This document shows, one piece after another, positions 43,325-52,808 of a DNA stretch of 64,000 nucleotides. The translations under genes and the position numbers were made by a program. The notes below the pieces were generated by a model. It was not told the origin of the DNA, searched no databases, and saw only the letters and a program-made list of their open reading frames with translations. This DNA is from Williamsia sp. (GTDB lineage Bacteria; Bacteroidota; Bacteroidia; Chitinophagales; Chitinophagaceae), in the NCBI GenBank assembly GCA_015069695.1, contig JADCRZ010000014.1, forward strand, positions 1 to 64,000, read 5' to 3'. Every line of letters begins with the position of its first letter. Within the stretch, counting starts at the first letter, position 1.

Positions 43325-43378
43325 AAAAAGTTCAGTGTGAACGTTTATCTCTGGTAAACCATTCACACTGAACTTTTT
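43325..43378. terminator. Bidirectional terminator, perfect 17-bp stem
   Basis: AAAAAGTTCAGTGTGAA (43325-43341) pairs exactly with 43362-43378, with an inner GTTTA/TAAAC extension. A and T runs at the stem base give a U tract on either strand. It lies between the 82-aa gene and the convergent aminotransferase gene. Confidence 0.85.
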
Positions 43379-43399
43379 GTTTATCTGCTTCTAACCCCG

Positions 43400-44665
43400 C
43401 TATTTCAATTGCTCCAAAGCCCTTCTTAACTGGCCGATCATTTCATCAATTTCTTCTTTTTTACATGTGCCCACACTCAGGCGGTACCAGCTAGAAGTAC
43501 GGGGTGCACCAAATGCATAGAACGGAACAACTGCCAGTCTCGCTTCATCAAGTATATACTTTGTTACACTGTCCTGGTCTGCCAGTTGCATACCATCCCG
43601 CGTTGTTTTACCTGCCAGGTCCAATTGAATGGTTAAGTAGATAGCTGCCTCCGGTGCCAGCGCATCTACTCCAAATCCTTCTCCCTTTAACTGGATGAAC
43701 CCTGCATGGATCCGGCGCAGCCTTTCCTCCACTTCTTGTTTAAAGTGCGAGAGGTAATTATCAATGTTCTGCTTTTGCGGCAAATACCGGGCAACGGCTT
43801 TTTGTTCGGCCATCGGAGCCCAGGAGCCCAGGTGCGTCATAATAGATTTCATTTTAAAAAGGACCGGTTCCGGCCCCATGGCCCAACCTACGCGCACACC
43901 GGTTGCTGCAAAGACCTTGCTGATGGCATCGATAAAGATAGTGTACGCACGCATAGTTGGACGCACACCTACCGGATTGTAATGCTGTATATCTCCATAG
44001 GTCAGGTGCCAGTACATCTGGTCGTACATCACATACAACTTTTTTTCTTCCGGTCCCCTGCGTTCGTTTTCTTCTATCACCAGGTCGCAGATGCGTTCCA
44101 GCTCTTCCCGGCTAAACGTTGTACCGGTGGGGTTTTGCGGAGAGCACAAGGCAAGCAGGGAAGCACCTTTGATGTGGGGACGGAGGCTATCTGCCGTCGG
44201 CATAAAATTGTTTTCCCGGGTGGTATCAACTACCACATGCTGCCCACCTACAAAATGCACATAATGATTGTTGTTCCAGGAAGGCACCGCATAAATTACT
44301 TTATCGCCTGCATCGCATACCGCACGGAACAGGGAATAAATGAGTGGACGGCCACCGCTGGATACCAGGATCTCATTCACGTTGTAATCCAGCTGCTCGT
44401 ATTCAAGCAGGAACTGTGCAATGGCATTCCGCAGGTCAAGGTTTCCTTCTGCGGCCGGATAGTTGGTAAAATGATGGCGGTAGGCCGCTACAATTTCATC
44501 TTCCAGTTCCTGTGGTATAGGAAAAATGGCCGGATCAAAATCTCCCACTGTGAAGTTGTAAATTTTTTCTCCCAGCCGGATCTTTTCCCTGATCTCGCCC
44601 CCTAGCTTTACAATCTCTGAACCGATCATGGTTTCAGATAGATAAGACAACTTTACCTCACTCAT
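43400..44665 (-). CDS. Class I/II PLP-dependent aminotransferase
   Basis: From the ATG at 44663-44665 the product has 421 residues (MSEVKLSYLSETMIGSEIVKLGGEI). It has the aspartate-aminotransferase fold with SSGGRPLIYSLFRA, CSPQNPTGTTFS, YDQMYW and the PLP Lys250 in DAISKVFAATGVRVGWAMGP. The substrate is not clear; Bacteroidota homologues are annotated as pyridoxal-phosphate aminotransferases of the aspartate/aromatic type. It is a single gene, ended by a shared terminator. The reading frame continues 33 bases upstream, but the internal ATG fits homologue N-termini better. Confidence 0.88.
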   Translation of the reverse strand: MSEVKLSYLSETMIGSEIVKLGGEIREKIRLGEKIYNFTVGDFDPAIFPIPQELEDEIVAAYRHHFTNYPAAEGNLDLRNAIAQFLLEYEQLDYNVNEILVSSGGRPLIYSLFRAVCDAGDKVIYAVPSWNNNHYVHFVGGQHVVVDTTRENNFMPTADSLRPHIKGASLLALCSPQNPTGTTFSREELERICDLVIEENERRGPEEKKLYVMYDQMYWHLTYGDIQHYNPVGVRPTMRAYTIFIDAISKVFAATGVRVGWAMGPEPVLFKMKSIMTHLGSWAPMAEQKAVARYLPQKQNIDNYLSHFKQEVEERLRRIHAGFIQLKGEGFGVDALAPEAAIYLTIQLDLAGKTTRDGMQLADQDSVTKYILDEARLAVVPFYAFGAPRTSSWYRLSVGTCKKEEIDEMIGQLRRALEQLK

Positions 44666-44793
44666 AATAGAACTATTTATAAATATCGTCAAACACATTT
44701 AACAGAGTACACCACTCCGTTTTAACCAATAATACTGCAAATATTTATCAAAAACCTTTACCTTTATCCATGTTTAAACATTAACCAAAGAAT

Positions 44794-45447
44794 ATGAATC
44801 TTCTATCGAACCTTCATGCAGGGGCTTTTGCAACAGCCCTGTTGTTTTCAGCCTTTACCCCTTCTACAGAAACAGGCCCTCAGAACCACCAGCTGCGTAC
44901 AGCATCATCCAGTGCCCAAGCAGTTTCCAAATGGACGATCGACAAAGCACATTCAAATGTAAAGTTCACTGTTACCCACATGGTGGTGTCGGAAACAGAA
45001 GGCAATTTCAAGCTTTTTAATGGCAGTATGGAAAGCGCCAAACCCGATTTCTCTGATGCCAAAATCGAATTCTCCGTTGATGTAAATTCCATCAACACAG
45101 AAAACGAAAACCGCGACAAGCATTTGAAGGGGGATGATTTTTTCAATGCAGAAAAATATCCGCAAATGAAGTTCGTTAGTACGTCATTCACTCCGCAAGG
45201 CGACAAAAAGTACAAGCTGAGCGGCAATCTTACGATCCGCGATGTTACCAAACCGGTTGTATTTGATGTGGTATATGGTGGAAGTGTAAACGACCGGGGT
45301 GGTGTAAAGGCTGGGTTCAAAGCTACCACAACCGTTAACCGCTTTGACTATAACCTGAAATGGGATAAGATGACAGAAGCAGGCGGCTTGGTGGTTAGCA
45401 AAGACGTAAATATTACCGTAAACGTTGAAATGACAAAAAAGAGTTAA
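44794..45447 (+). CDS. YceI family lipid-binding-fold protein
   Basis: The 217-aa protein has an N-terminal signal-like segment (about 1-30), then the YceI domain: WTIDKAHSNVKFTVTHMVVSETEGNFKLFNG, INTENENRDKHLKGDDFFNAEKYPQMKF, and a terminal FDYNLKW...VSKDVNITVNVE. YceI proteins form a lipocalin-like barrel that binds isoprenoid-like lipids in the periplasm. The physiological role varies. It stands alone with a good terminator downstream. Confidence 0.92.
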   Translation: MNLLSNLHAGAFATALLFSAFTPSTETGPQNHQLRTASSSAQAVSKWTIDKAHSNVKFTVTHMVVSETEGNFKLFNGSMESAKPDFSDAKIEFSVDVNSINTENENRDKHLKGDDFFNAEKYPQMKFVSTSFTPQGDKKYKLSGNLTIRDVTKPVVFDVVYGGSVNDRGGVKAGFKATTTVNRFDYNLKWDKMTEAGGLVVSKDVNITVNVEMTKKS

Positions 45448-45465
45448 CTGTAACAAGCAAGTAAC

Positions 45466-45498
45466 AAAAAACCGTAACCATCCCGTTGCGGTTTTTTT
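45466..45498 (+). terminator. Rho-independent terminator of the yceI-family gene
   Basis: AAAAAACCG (45466-45474) and CGGTTTTTTT (45489-45498) pair, with an inner AAC/GTT. The T run follows on the plus strand, 19 bases after the stop codon. Confidence 0.8.
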
Positions 45499-45631
45499 GT
45501 TTATGAGAATCAGGCCGTTGCGGCAGAACCGCTTACCTCGTACCCGCCTGCTTCTTACATAGATTTTAAGGTATCCACCCGGTTTTCTGCATCGAAATAA
45601 TTTATTTTCGTAGTTTAATTGTGTTATAAGC

Positions 45632-47080
45632 ATGAAGCGACTCCTATTATCCTTTTCTATGTGCTTTGCGTGCATGATGGCCCTTGCCCAAGCAGGCTAT
45701 CGCATCAATGTAACGCTGAAACCCTATAAAAACCAATATGTTTACCTGGGATATTACTATGGTAAGCTAAAAGCCCTGGCTGATTCTGCCCTGCTGGACA
45801 ACAATAGTTCCGGCGTATTGACGGGAAAAGAAAAATTGCCTGGCGGCATTTATTTCCTTGTTTCTCCCCGAAAAGAGATCTTATTTGAACTACTGCTGGA
45901 CAAACAACAGAATTTTTCTGTTACAGCCGATACCGCAGCCTTACCCGGCAGCATCGTGTTCACCGGCTCAGCTGACAATACCCAGTTTCAGTCGTACTCC
46001 AAATTCACCGCTACAAACGGCGCAAAGATCAATGCCTTGCTGAACGACCTGAAATCTGCCCGGTCAAAAGCCGACTCCCTTAAGATCAACGACCAGCTGC
46101 AGGTATACAACAAACAAATACAGCAGTACCGCAGCGACCTGGAAGCCAAGCAGCCCAATTCCATGCTGGCAGCCATCTTCAGGGCTATGAAAGAGCCGGT
46201 GGTTCCGCCCGCCGACAAACACCCCAAGCGGGTATATGATTCTACTTTTGCTTACAATTATTATAAAGGCCACTACTGGTCGGGCGTGTCTTTCAGCGAT
46301 GAGCGATTGATCCGCACACCCATTTTTGAACCCAAGCTGGAAAAATATTACAAGGAGCTGGTTGTGCCCGACCCGGATTCGCTTAACCGGGAGATCGATG
46401 GTATGCTGCAGGGGTCGGAGAGCAACAAGGAGATGTTTAAATACCTGCTGACTTATTTCGTACAGAAATATATCAACCCTGAATACATGGGCCAGGATGC
46501 CGTGTTTGTACACCTCTTTGAAAAATACATCAACAACAACAAACAGGTAGACTGGTTTACCGAGAAGTACAACAAGTATATGTTCGACAGGGCTTATAGC
46601 CTGATGGCCAATTTAATTGGCTCACCGGCATATGACCTCAACCTGGCAGATACTTCGGGCAAGACGGTAGTACCCCTGTACAGCCTGAAAGGACCTTTTA
46701 CCGTGGTTTGTTTTTGGGATGCCACTTGCAGTCATTGCAAAGAAATTGTTCCCAAAGTAGATTCTATTTTTCAGGCCAAATGGAAAAAGCAAGGTATTCA
46801 GTTGTATGGTGTAATGGTAGATGGCGGCAAGGAAGCCTGGATCAATTACCTGCATGAGAACAAATTAAAAGACTGGGTACATGTGTACGAAACCAGCGCC
46901 CAGAAAGATTCTACTTATGCAGCCGGCAAACCGAATTTCCGGCAGCTGTACGACGTATCACAAACCCCTATGTTGTATCTGCTGGATAAGGACAAAAGGA
47001 TCATCGCCAAAAAGCTGACGTACCTGCAGATAGATGAAATCATCAACCTCAAGTCAAAAACTGCAAAATCCGATAAATGA
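45632..47080 (+). CDS. Exported thioredoxin-like protein with N-terminal DUF4369-like domain
   Basis: The 482-aa protein has a signal peptide (ALAQAG, about residue 22). A beta-rich DUF4369-like domain (about 23-120), a helical middle part (DUF5106-like) and a C-terminal thioredoxin-like domain follow. The active-site motif is CSHC (Cys366, Cys369) within CFWDATCSHCKEIVPKVD, and SQTPMLYLLDKDKRI is the cis-Pro strand. It is probably a periplasmic thiol-disulfide reductase. Its stop overlaps the start of the parvulin-type isomerase gene (ATGA at 47077), so translation is coupled. Confidence 0.9.
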   Translation: MKRLLLSFSMCFACMMALAQAGYRINVTLKPYKNQYVYLGYYYGKLKALADSALLDNNSSGVLTGKEKLPGGIYFLVSPRKEILFELLLDKQQNFSVTADTAALPGSIVFTGSADNTQFQSYSKFTATNGAKINALLNDLKSARSKADSLKINDQLQVYNKQIQQYRSDLEAKQPNSMLAAIFRAMKEPVVPPADKHPKRVYDSTFAYNYYKGHYWSGVSFSDERLIRTPIFEPKLEKYYKELVVPDPDSLNREIDGMLQGSESNKEMFKYLLTYFVQKYINPEYMGQDAVFVHLFEKYINNNKQVDWFTEKYNKYMFDRAYSLMANLIGSPAYDLNLADTSGKTVVPLYSLKGPFTVVCFWDATCSHCKEIVPKVDSIFQAKWKKQGIQLYGVMVDGGKEAWINYLHENKLKDWVHVYETSAQKDSTYAAGKPNFRQLYDVSQTPMLYLLDKDKRIIAKKLTYLQIDEIINLKSKTAKSDK

Positions 47081-49002
47081 ATCTGTCCAAATCCATATTC
47101 ATTTTTCTGTTTATCCATCTTACCTTTTTCTCATCTGCCCAAACCCTCTTCAGCTATGGCAGCCAGGGGGTCAGCAAGGAAGAGTTCTTAAAAGCATTTT
47201 TAAAGAACAACAACCAAAAAACGTTTACAGAAAAGGATTACCGCGATTACCTGAACCTGTACATCCGGTTTAAGCTAAGGGTGCGGGCAGCATACGAGCA
47301 GGGGCTTGATACACTGTCCAGCCAGCAGACAGAGCTGACTGATTTCCGCAACCAGGTAATCGATGAATTTGTAAATGACCAGTCGAGCCTCGACACACTG
47401 GTGAAAGAAGCATTTGACCGCAGCCAGAAAGACATTCGCGTGGCTCATATCTTTATTCCCTTTCTTTCTTCGGATACCACCTGGGCCTGGAAAAAAACTA
47501 CAGAAGCCTGTAATGAACTGAAAAAAGGAACTGATTTTAAAAGTGTTGCAGAACGCTACTCGGTCGATACGGCAGTAAAGTCGAACCAGGGCGATCTGGG
47601 CTGGATCACGGTGTTTACCCTTCCGTATGCTTTTGAAAACATCGTATACAATACCCCGGCAGGAAAATTTTCATCGCCTTACCGGAGCAGCCTGGGATAT
47701 CATATTTTCAAGAACCTGGGTGAACGCAAGAGCGCGGGAAAGCTAAAAACCGCGCAGATCTTATTTGCTTTTTTCCCTGACCTGTCAGAAACGGTTCAGA
47801 AAAGCACCCGGCAAAAAGCAGACTCTGTTTACAGGCTCCTGCAACAGGGCGCTTCTTTTGCTGATATGGCCGGTAAATTTTCCAGCGACAAAACCAGCGC
47901 AGCGGCAGGCGGAGAGATAGAAGAATTCGGCGTGGGAAAATATGAACCCGATTTCACCGATGCGGTTTTTGCGTTAAACCAGCCCGGCGCTTATACCAAG
48001 CCCCTGCTCACCGCTTACGGGTACCACATTGTAAAATTACTCAATCGCATACCGGTAAACGGGGATGCGACCAACCGGGATGCCATAGCGCAACTGAAAC
48101 AACAGGTGCTTGTTGATCCCAGAATGGAGGTTTCGCGCCGGGCCACCAGAAAAAAGATAACCAATCTCTTAGGATATAAAAAAGCTGCAACTGACCCAAA
48201 AAAGATCTGGTTGTATACCGACAGTGCGCTCCAGGGCAGGAAGTCTCCTGGCATCACTGACCAGACTCCTTTATTCAGCCTGGGCAAACAAACGGTAACA
48301 GCCGGCGACTGGATCAAATTTCTGCAGGCAGCTGGCGGCAGAGCAGTGCTGGGTAGCGGCAATTCATATGCTGATTTGATGGACCAGTTTACCCGCATTA
48401 CCCTGGAGCAGTACTACAAAGATCACCTTGAAGCATACAACCCTGCCTTTGCAGCCCAGATGAAAGAATTCAAGGATGGCAACCTGCTTTTTGAGATCAT
48501 GCAGCGCAATATCTGGCAAAAAGCCGCAGCCGATTCAGCGGGCTTGCTTGCATACTATACACAAAATAAAAATAAGTACTGGTGGGAAGCCAGTGCCGAA
48601 GCTATCTTGTTTACCTGCAAAGATTCGGCAACAGCCCTCGAAGTAAAAAGCAAGCTGGACAAGGCCCCGAATGACTGGCGGGCGATCATCCTGCCTTACG
48701 GCGAAAACGTACAAGCCGACTCAGGCAGGTACGAGTTGACCCAACTGCCTGTCCGCAATCCGGCTACCCTCAAAGCCAACACCTTTTCCGACCCCTTCAG
48801 AAGTGCATCAGAAAACACCGCCTATCTGTTCTCCTATGTTACCCGCATCTATCCCGAACGCTCCCCCCGCAGCTTTGACGACGCGAAGGGATTTGTATTG
48901 AATGATTACCAGACCTACCTGGAAGACAAGTGGATCGAAACGCTCAGGAACAAATACCCTGTCAAAGTAAATGAAGCAGTTCTGCGCTCATTGTGGAAGT
49001 AA
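47077..49002 (+). CDS. SurA/PpiC-like parvulin peptidyl-prolyl isomerase
   Basis: The 641-aa protein has a signal peptide (about 1-20). Two parvulin domains follow: about 122-235 (IRVAHIFIPF...GDLGWITVFTLPYAFENIVYNTPAGKFSSPYRSSLGYHIFK) and about 240-340 (LKTAQILFAFF...GGEIEEFGVGKYEPDFTDAVFALNQPGAYTKPLLTAYGYHIVKL). The C-terminal part is helical with unknown function. Like SurA it probably helps fold outer-membrane proteins. It overlaps the thioredoxin-like gene by 4 bases. The pairing suggests joint redox and folding work in the envelope. Confidence 0.9.
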   Translation: MNLSKSIFIFLFIHLTFFSSAQTLFSYGSQGVSKEEFLKAFLKNNNQKTFTEKDYRDYLNLYIRFKLRVRAAYEQGLDTLSSQQTELTDFRNQVIDEFVNDQSSLDTLVKEAFDRSQKDIRVAHIFIPFLSSDTTWAWKKTTEACNELKKGTDFKSVAERYSVDTAVKSNQGDLGWITVFTLPYAFENIVYNTPAGKFSSPYRSSLGYHIFKNLGERKSAGKLKTAQILFAFFPDLSETVQKSTRQKADSVYRLLQQGASFADMAGKFSSDKTSAAAGGEIEEFGVGKYEPDFTDAVFALNQPGAYTKPLLTAYGYHIVKLLNRIPVNGDATNRDAIAQLKQQVLVDPRMEVSRRATRKKITNLLGYKKAATDPKKIWLYTDSALQGRKSPGITDQTPLFSLGKQTVTAGDWIKFLQAAGGRAVLGSGNSYADLMDQFTRITLEQYYKDHLEAYNPAFAAQMKEFKDGNLLFEIMQRNIWQKAAADSAGLLAYYTQNKNKYWWEASAEAILFTCKDSATALEVKSKLDKAPNDWRAIILPYGENVQADSGRYELTQLPVRNPATLKANTFSDPFRSASENTAYLFSYVTRIYPERSPRSFDDAKGFVLNDYQTYLEDKWIETLRNKYPVKVNEAVLRSLWK

Positions 49003-49167
49003 TGGAAGGCGTGAAAGACACTGACCGGGCCGTAAAGAGTTGCATAACCAGGAAGGTTTTTAGTAATCACTTTTTGAAGGACCGTAAATAGTGATACCAT
49101 ACTTCTAAATTCAATTTGGTATAAGAGCAATAAATGGCGCAACGAAAAGCCTTTGTCCTTTCAACGA

Positions 49168-50529
49168 TCATTCAACAATGTTAAAGACGATCCTTTTATA
49201 CGACTTTAGTACCGGCTCGCCGTTGTCCGTAACTTCAAGGATCACATGCAGTTGCTTGCCGGGTTCTTTGGGAACCACAAATGAAGCTTTCTTCGACGTG
49301 TGATTCTTGATCGCAAGTTTTGTAGTTGCATTGTCTGCCTCATCATATTGCCACCAGGAAAAGAACAGTAGATTTTTATCAGGGTCTGTAGAAGGGGCTG
49401 CATCTAAAACAACTTTCTCTCTCGCATGTACATTGCGAACGGTGGCTCCCTTCACGTTGGCTACCGGCTGGTGGTTGGCTTTTGCGTGATCATCCGTCAC
49501 ACACCAGTTGGCCCTTGCTGCCCAATCGTTCTGGGCGGCGGTGAGCCAGCGCTGAAAGGCATAATGCGAATCGGGCTGGCCATCGTTGTCGTCGTTGCCA
49601 TCCTGCATGTGATTGCCGACATTGTAAACAGGCCGTCCGCCCCAGCCGCCCAGGGTATAATCAGCATCCTGCTGAAGGCCATTGTTGATGAGGGGCATGA
49701 AAGAAGGTGTATCGCCTTCGCTGGTATAATCTTGCGGATAGGCTGCGCAAAGCGGACCATGCCCTGTTTTAATGTGTTGGGCCAGCCAGGGTTTGTCCAT
49801 TATTTTTTGCAGTTGGGGCGGGTTTTTACTGAGCCTGTCTTTGTAGTAATGATCCACACTCATGTAATCCCAAACATACCGCCAGCCACCATCTCTTTCC
49901 GGCGATCCCGCCTGGTAAATTTTTATTTCAGGAAAATTTTCCTCGATCCACTTACCTCCTCCATCCTGGTACCAGATACAGTAAAGGCGTGCTTTTGCCG
50001 CTGCCCTTTTCCACTCTTCAGCGGAATGCTTTTCCTTTATTTGCCATAACGCGTTGGCTTGCGTATTGGCGCCGCCCCATGCGAGGATGTGCACGGGCCG
50101 GGGATCATCGTCGAGCAGGGTTTTGATGATGAGTTGGGCGCCTTCGTTGTCGGATATAAGTGGTGGAGCCTTGTGAAGATCTTCCGGGTTTTCATTGCCT
50201 ACTTTAAGCACATTTAAAAGATAACCGGCATCCGGATAATCAGGATTGTGCTTTCTTAAGTTGGGAAAACAAACAGCATATTTTTCAAGCTGTTTTTCTA
50301 TCCAATGATCCTTGCTGTGACCCTCTTTCTGAACACCATTCACTTGAACAATACCGGCAACGTCATAGTCGGAGGTATATAGTAAAAACCTGACCATGGA
50401 ACTCTGGTCATCAATTTCTCCATCCGTAGTAACGATTACACGAGGTTTGGCAGGATGTTGTGCCTGTAAACCGGGTGTTCCTGTAAGAACACCGGCGAGT
50501 AATACCAAGCTGAAACCGAAAGTTTTCAT
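49168..50529 (-). CDS. DUF1593 nucleoside hydrolase-like secreted protein
   Basis: From the ATG at 50527-50529 (a GTG lies 6 bases upstream) the product has 453 residues and a signal peptide cut near LQAQ. The N-terminal domain starts PRVIVTTDGEIDDQSSMVRFLL; the Asp-x3-Asp-Asp cluster matches the calcium-binding site of nucleoside hydrolases. Conserved segments ILAWGGANTQANALWQI and WCVTDDHAKANHQPVA follow. The C-terminal 90 residues form a PKD-like beta sandwich. DUF1593 proteins are found in Bacteroidota glycan loci and are sometimes called cellulose-binding. It lies downstream of susD, after a strong hairpin, probably in the same locus. Confidence 0.85.
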   Translation of the reverse strand: MKTFGFSLVLLAGVLTGTPGLQAQHPAKPRVIVTTDGEIDDQSSMVRFLLYTSDYDVAGIVQVNGVQKEGHSKDHWIEKQLEKYAVCFPNLRKHNPDYPDAGYLLNVLKVGNENPEDLHKAPPLISDNEGAQLIIKTLLDDDPRPVHILAWGGANTQANALWQIKEKHSAEEWKRAAAKARLYCIWYQDGGGKWIEENFPEIKIYQAGSPERDGGWRYVWDYMSVDHYYKDRLSKNPPQLQKIMDKPWLAQHIKTGHGPLCAAYPQDYTSEGDTPSFMPLINNGLQQDADYTLGGWGGRPVYNVGNHMQDGNDDNDGQPDSHYAFQRWLTAAQNDWAARANWCVTDDHAKANHQPVANVKGATVRNVHAREKVVLDAAPSTDPDKNLLFFSWWQYDEADNATTKLAIKNHTSKKASFVVPKEPGKQLHVILEVTDNGEPVLKSYKRIVFNIVE

Positions 50530-50618
50530 TTTCACTTATTGACATAGCAATTCGATACCAGTGTCCGGAAAGATTTTCCATGTGCATTATACCGAAATAA
50601 ATAAGAAGATTATGGTAT

Positions 50619-50665
50619 GCCAACATCGTAGACCCTCCCTGGAGGGGTGGGTCTACGATGTTGGC
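50619..50665. other. Perfect 17-bp hairpin between susD and DUF1593 gene
   Basis: GCCAACATCGTAGACCC (50619-50635) pairs exactly with GGGTCTACGATGTTGGC (50649-50665), loop 13 bases. There is no T run on either side. It may cause partial termination or protect the 3' end of the susCD message. Confidence 0.75.
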
Positions 50666-50744
50666 AGTGCTTGGGTCACCAATACAAAATACAATTCCTC
50701 ACCTTCACCCAATCAAATTTAAATCGGTATTAGGCGCTTACTTA

Positions 50745-52790
50745 TTAATGTGCCAGTCCATACCCGTTTGTTACTTTTCCTTTCGACTTGCTGATCGTTT
50801 CAAAAGGAATAGGCCAGTAGTACCTGGGCGGATCACCAGCCGAGGTTATGCCGGAAAGAACGTTTCTATCATAGCTGGTAGCACTATTAACAATGTCGAT
50901 TCCCCAATTGGTTCTAACATACCCGTTGCTTTGCAATGAAGTAGCTTCCGCGCTATTTCGATCAATATAAGTGAACAACCCTTTGATTGATACGTTGAGC
51001 GTGGTCCCTACCACTTTACCGCTTACTGCTGCCACCGTTCTGTAATCATACTGTCCCCTCCATCCGGGATAAAGAGCCCCGTTCGTGCTGTCGGGCGTAT
51101 CATAGGTTAGCGGACTGGTTAAATTGACTTTTTTTGTCCAGATATAACTGGATATCACATTGCCGTTGGAAAAACGATAATAGCCCTGCGCCTTGAGCGC
51201 GTTGATCATATTCGTCATTTCCTGGCGAACGGCAACTGCCCTTTCGGAAAACTTACCTGAGCGTATCATGTCCCAGCGGCGGGTTCCTTCTCCCAGCAGT
51301 TCAAGTTTGCGTTCTTGCCATATAGCATCCTTCAAGGCATCGCTTGATAATCCTCCGCTTATGTTGTGACTGGCATTGCCAAAAGCTCTTTGCCTGATTT
51401 GGTTTACCAGGTTGACAGCGTCTCCGCTTTCTCCCAATTCAGCCTTTGCTTCAGCAAGCATCAATATTACGTCTGCCATTCTTAAAACAGGCCAGTTCAT
51501 ACCTGAATTTCTTTGCGCCGCGATGTATGGCGGGTTCATGCGGTTCTCGTCCCATTTGTTGGTTGAGATTCCCCCGGTCGTTTTATTTCCGGGAACAAAC
51601 GAAAGCATCTTTTCATTGCCATCTCCATTGCTTCCTGTAACAGTTATGCTGGGATCTCTTCGTTTATCTCCACTTTCATATTCCCCATAATAAACAGTAG
51701 GGATAATGCGAAGCGCCCCAAAAGTTTTGGTAGGCGCAGCGTTGGTGCCACCACCGTCTGATGGCCGGCCGAACGCATAAGGATATTCGCTTGTGGTAGC
51801 TTGCTGCCCCCCCTGTATATTACCTACTTCAAATAAAGATTCAGGACTTACCTGCAGGTCATGAAAATACTGGAAGTGGCGTTGGAAGGGGTTGTTGGCG
51901 TAAGTTCGTCCGTCTGTAGTAATTAACTGCGATGTCCCTTTATTGTCGATCGCTGCCTGCAGATATTGTTTGGCTATTTTATAATAATCCAGATAATCAG
52001 TACGCCGCGCATATACACAGTTAAATTGCTCGGTACCTTTCTTATCAAAACTCAACTTTCCGTACAAACCGCTTACATCTGTACGGATGGTTTGATAACC
52101 GCCGGCGTAAAGCGCCAACTCTCCTATCAAAGCATTGCAATACGTTCTTGAAAACCGTTCAGCGGTTACGCCTCCTTCTCCCAATTTGTACATCAGGGGT
52201 TCGGCCGTTTTAAGAGAAGCAATCAGCGTGTCGTAAATGGCAAACCGGGAGTTTAATGTATAATCTTCTACGTAGTTGTTTTCATAACCATAAGGAACAT
52301 CTCCGAAATGCTTGATCAAATTAAAATAACAAAACGCTTTCATGGTCACTGCTTCACCATACAGCTGGGTCCAGTCGGTAGCCTTGCCTGCGGCAACATC
52401 ATTTTTATAAGCGTCTTTTGCAGCGATCAGACCGGCCACCTTTGAAGCACGGGCAAGCGTACTGTAAAGATTGTTGAATCCGCCTGCTACCGCATCAATC
52501 GGCAACAGATCAGGCCGTAAAATACCGTTCAGGTTATTACTGGAATTTTCCTCGGGATAGGTTTCCGCATCTGATCCAACCGGGTCGTTCCATCTGTAAG
52601 TTCCCATGATGCAATTCTGGCGATAATTTGCATAACACCAGGACAAGGTTTTAAACGTTTCCGAAGGGGTGGATGTAACGAAATTATCATCTACATTGGA
52701 CGGAGACGATACACTCAAAAAATCTTTTTTACAGTGGGCAAAAGTGATACACAAGATCACGGTTGCTATATAGTTTATATATTTTTTCAT
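50745..52790 (-). CDS. SusD/RagB family nutrient-binding lipoprotein
   Basis: The 681-aa lipoprotein has a signal ending FAHC (Cys20), then the helical TPR-based SusD fold (GRATDWTQLYGEAVTMKAFCYFNLIKHFGDVPYGYENNYVED is the typical family segment). Near the C-terminus are the conserved WQERKLELLGEGTRRWDMIRSGKF and the final PIPFETISKSKG. SusD binds glycans at the cell surface and covers the SusC channel. It lies 18 bases downstream of susC. The ligand cannot be told from sequence. Confidence 0.93.
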   Translation of the reverse strand: MKKYINYIATVILCITFAHCKKDFLSVSSPSNVDDNFVTSTPSETFKTLSWCYANYRQNCIMGTYRWNDPVGSDAETYPEENSSNNLNGILRPDLLPIDAVAGGFNNLYSTLARASKVAGLIAAKDAYKNDVAAGKATDWTQLYGEAVTMKAFCYFNLIKHFGDVPYGYENNYVEDYTLNSRFAIYDTLIASLKTAEPLMYKLGEGGVTAERFSRTYCNALIGELALYAGGYQTIRTDVSGLYGKLSFDKKGTEQFNCVYARRTDYLDYYKIAKQYLQAAIDNKGTSQLITTDGRTYANNPFQRHFQYFHDLQVSPESLFEVGNIQGGQQATTSEYPYAFGRPSDGGGTNAAPTKTFGALRIIPTVYYGEYESGDKRRDPSITVTGSNGDGNEKMLSFVPGNKTTGGISTNKWDENRMNPPYIAAQRNSGMNWPVLRMADVILMLAEAKAELGESGDAVNLVNQIRQRAFGNASHNISGGLSSDALKDAIWQERKLELLGEGTRRWDMIRSGKFSERAVAVRQEMTNMINALKAQGYYRFSNGNVISSYIWTKKVNLTSPLTYDTPDSTNGALYPGWRGQYDYRTVAAVSGKVVGTTLNVSIKGLFTYIDRNSAEATSLQSNGYVRTNWGIDIVNSATSYDRNVLSGITSAGDPPRYYWPIPFETISKSKGKVTNGYGLAH

Positions 52791-52808
52791 GTTTGTCCGT
52801 TTTAAATA

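Noticed and set aside
49002-49085. 27-aa frame overlapping the stop of the parvulin gene (TAATG)
   Set aside because: It is too short, has no recognisable feature, and nothing downstream suggests a coupled gene.
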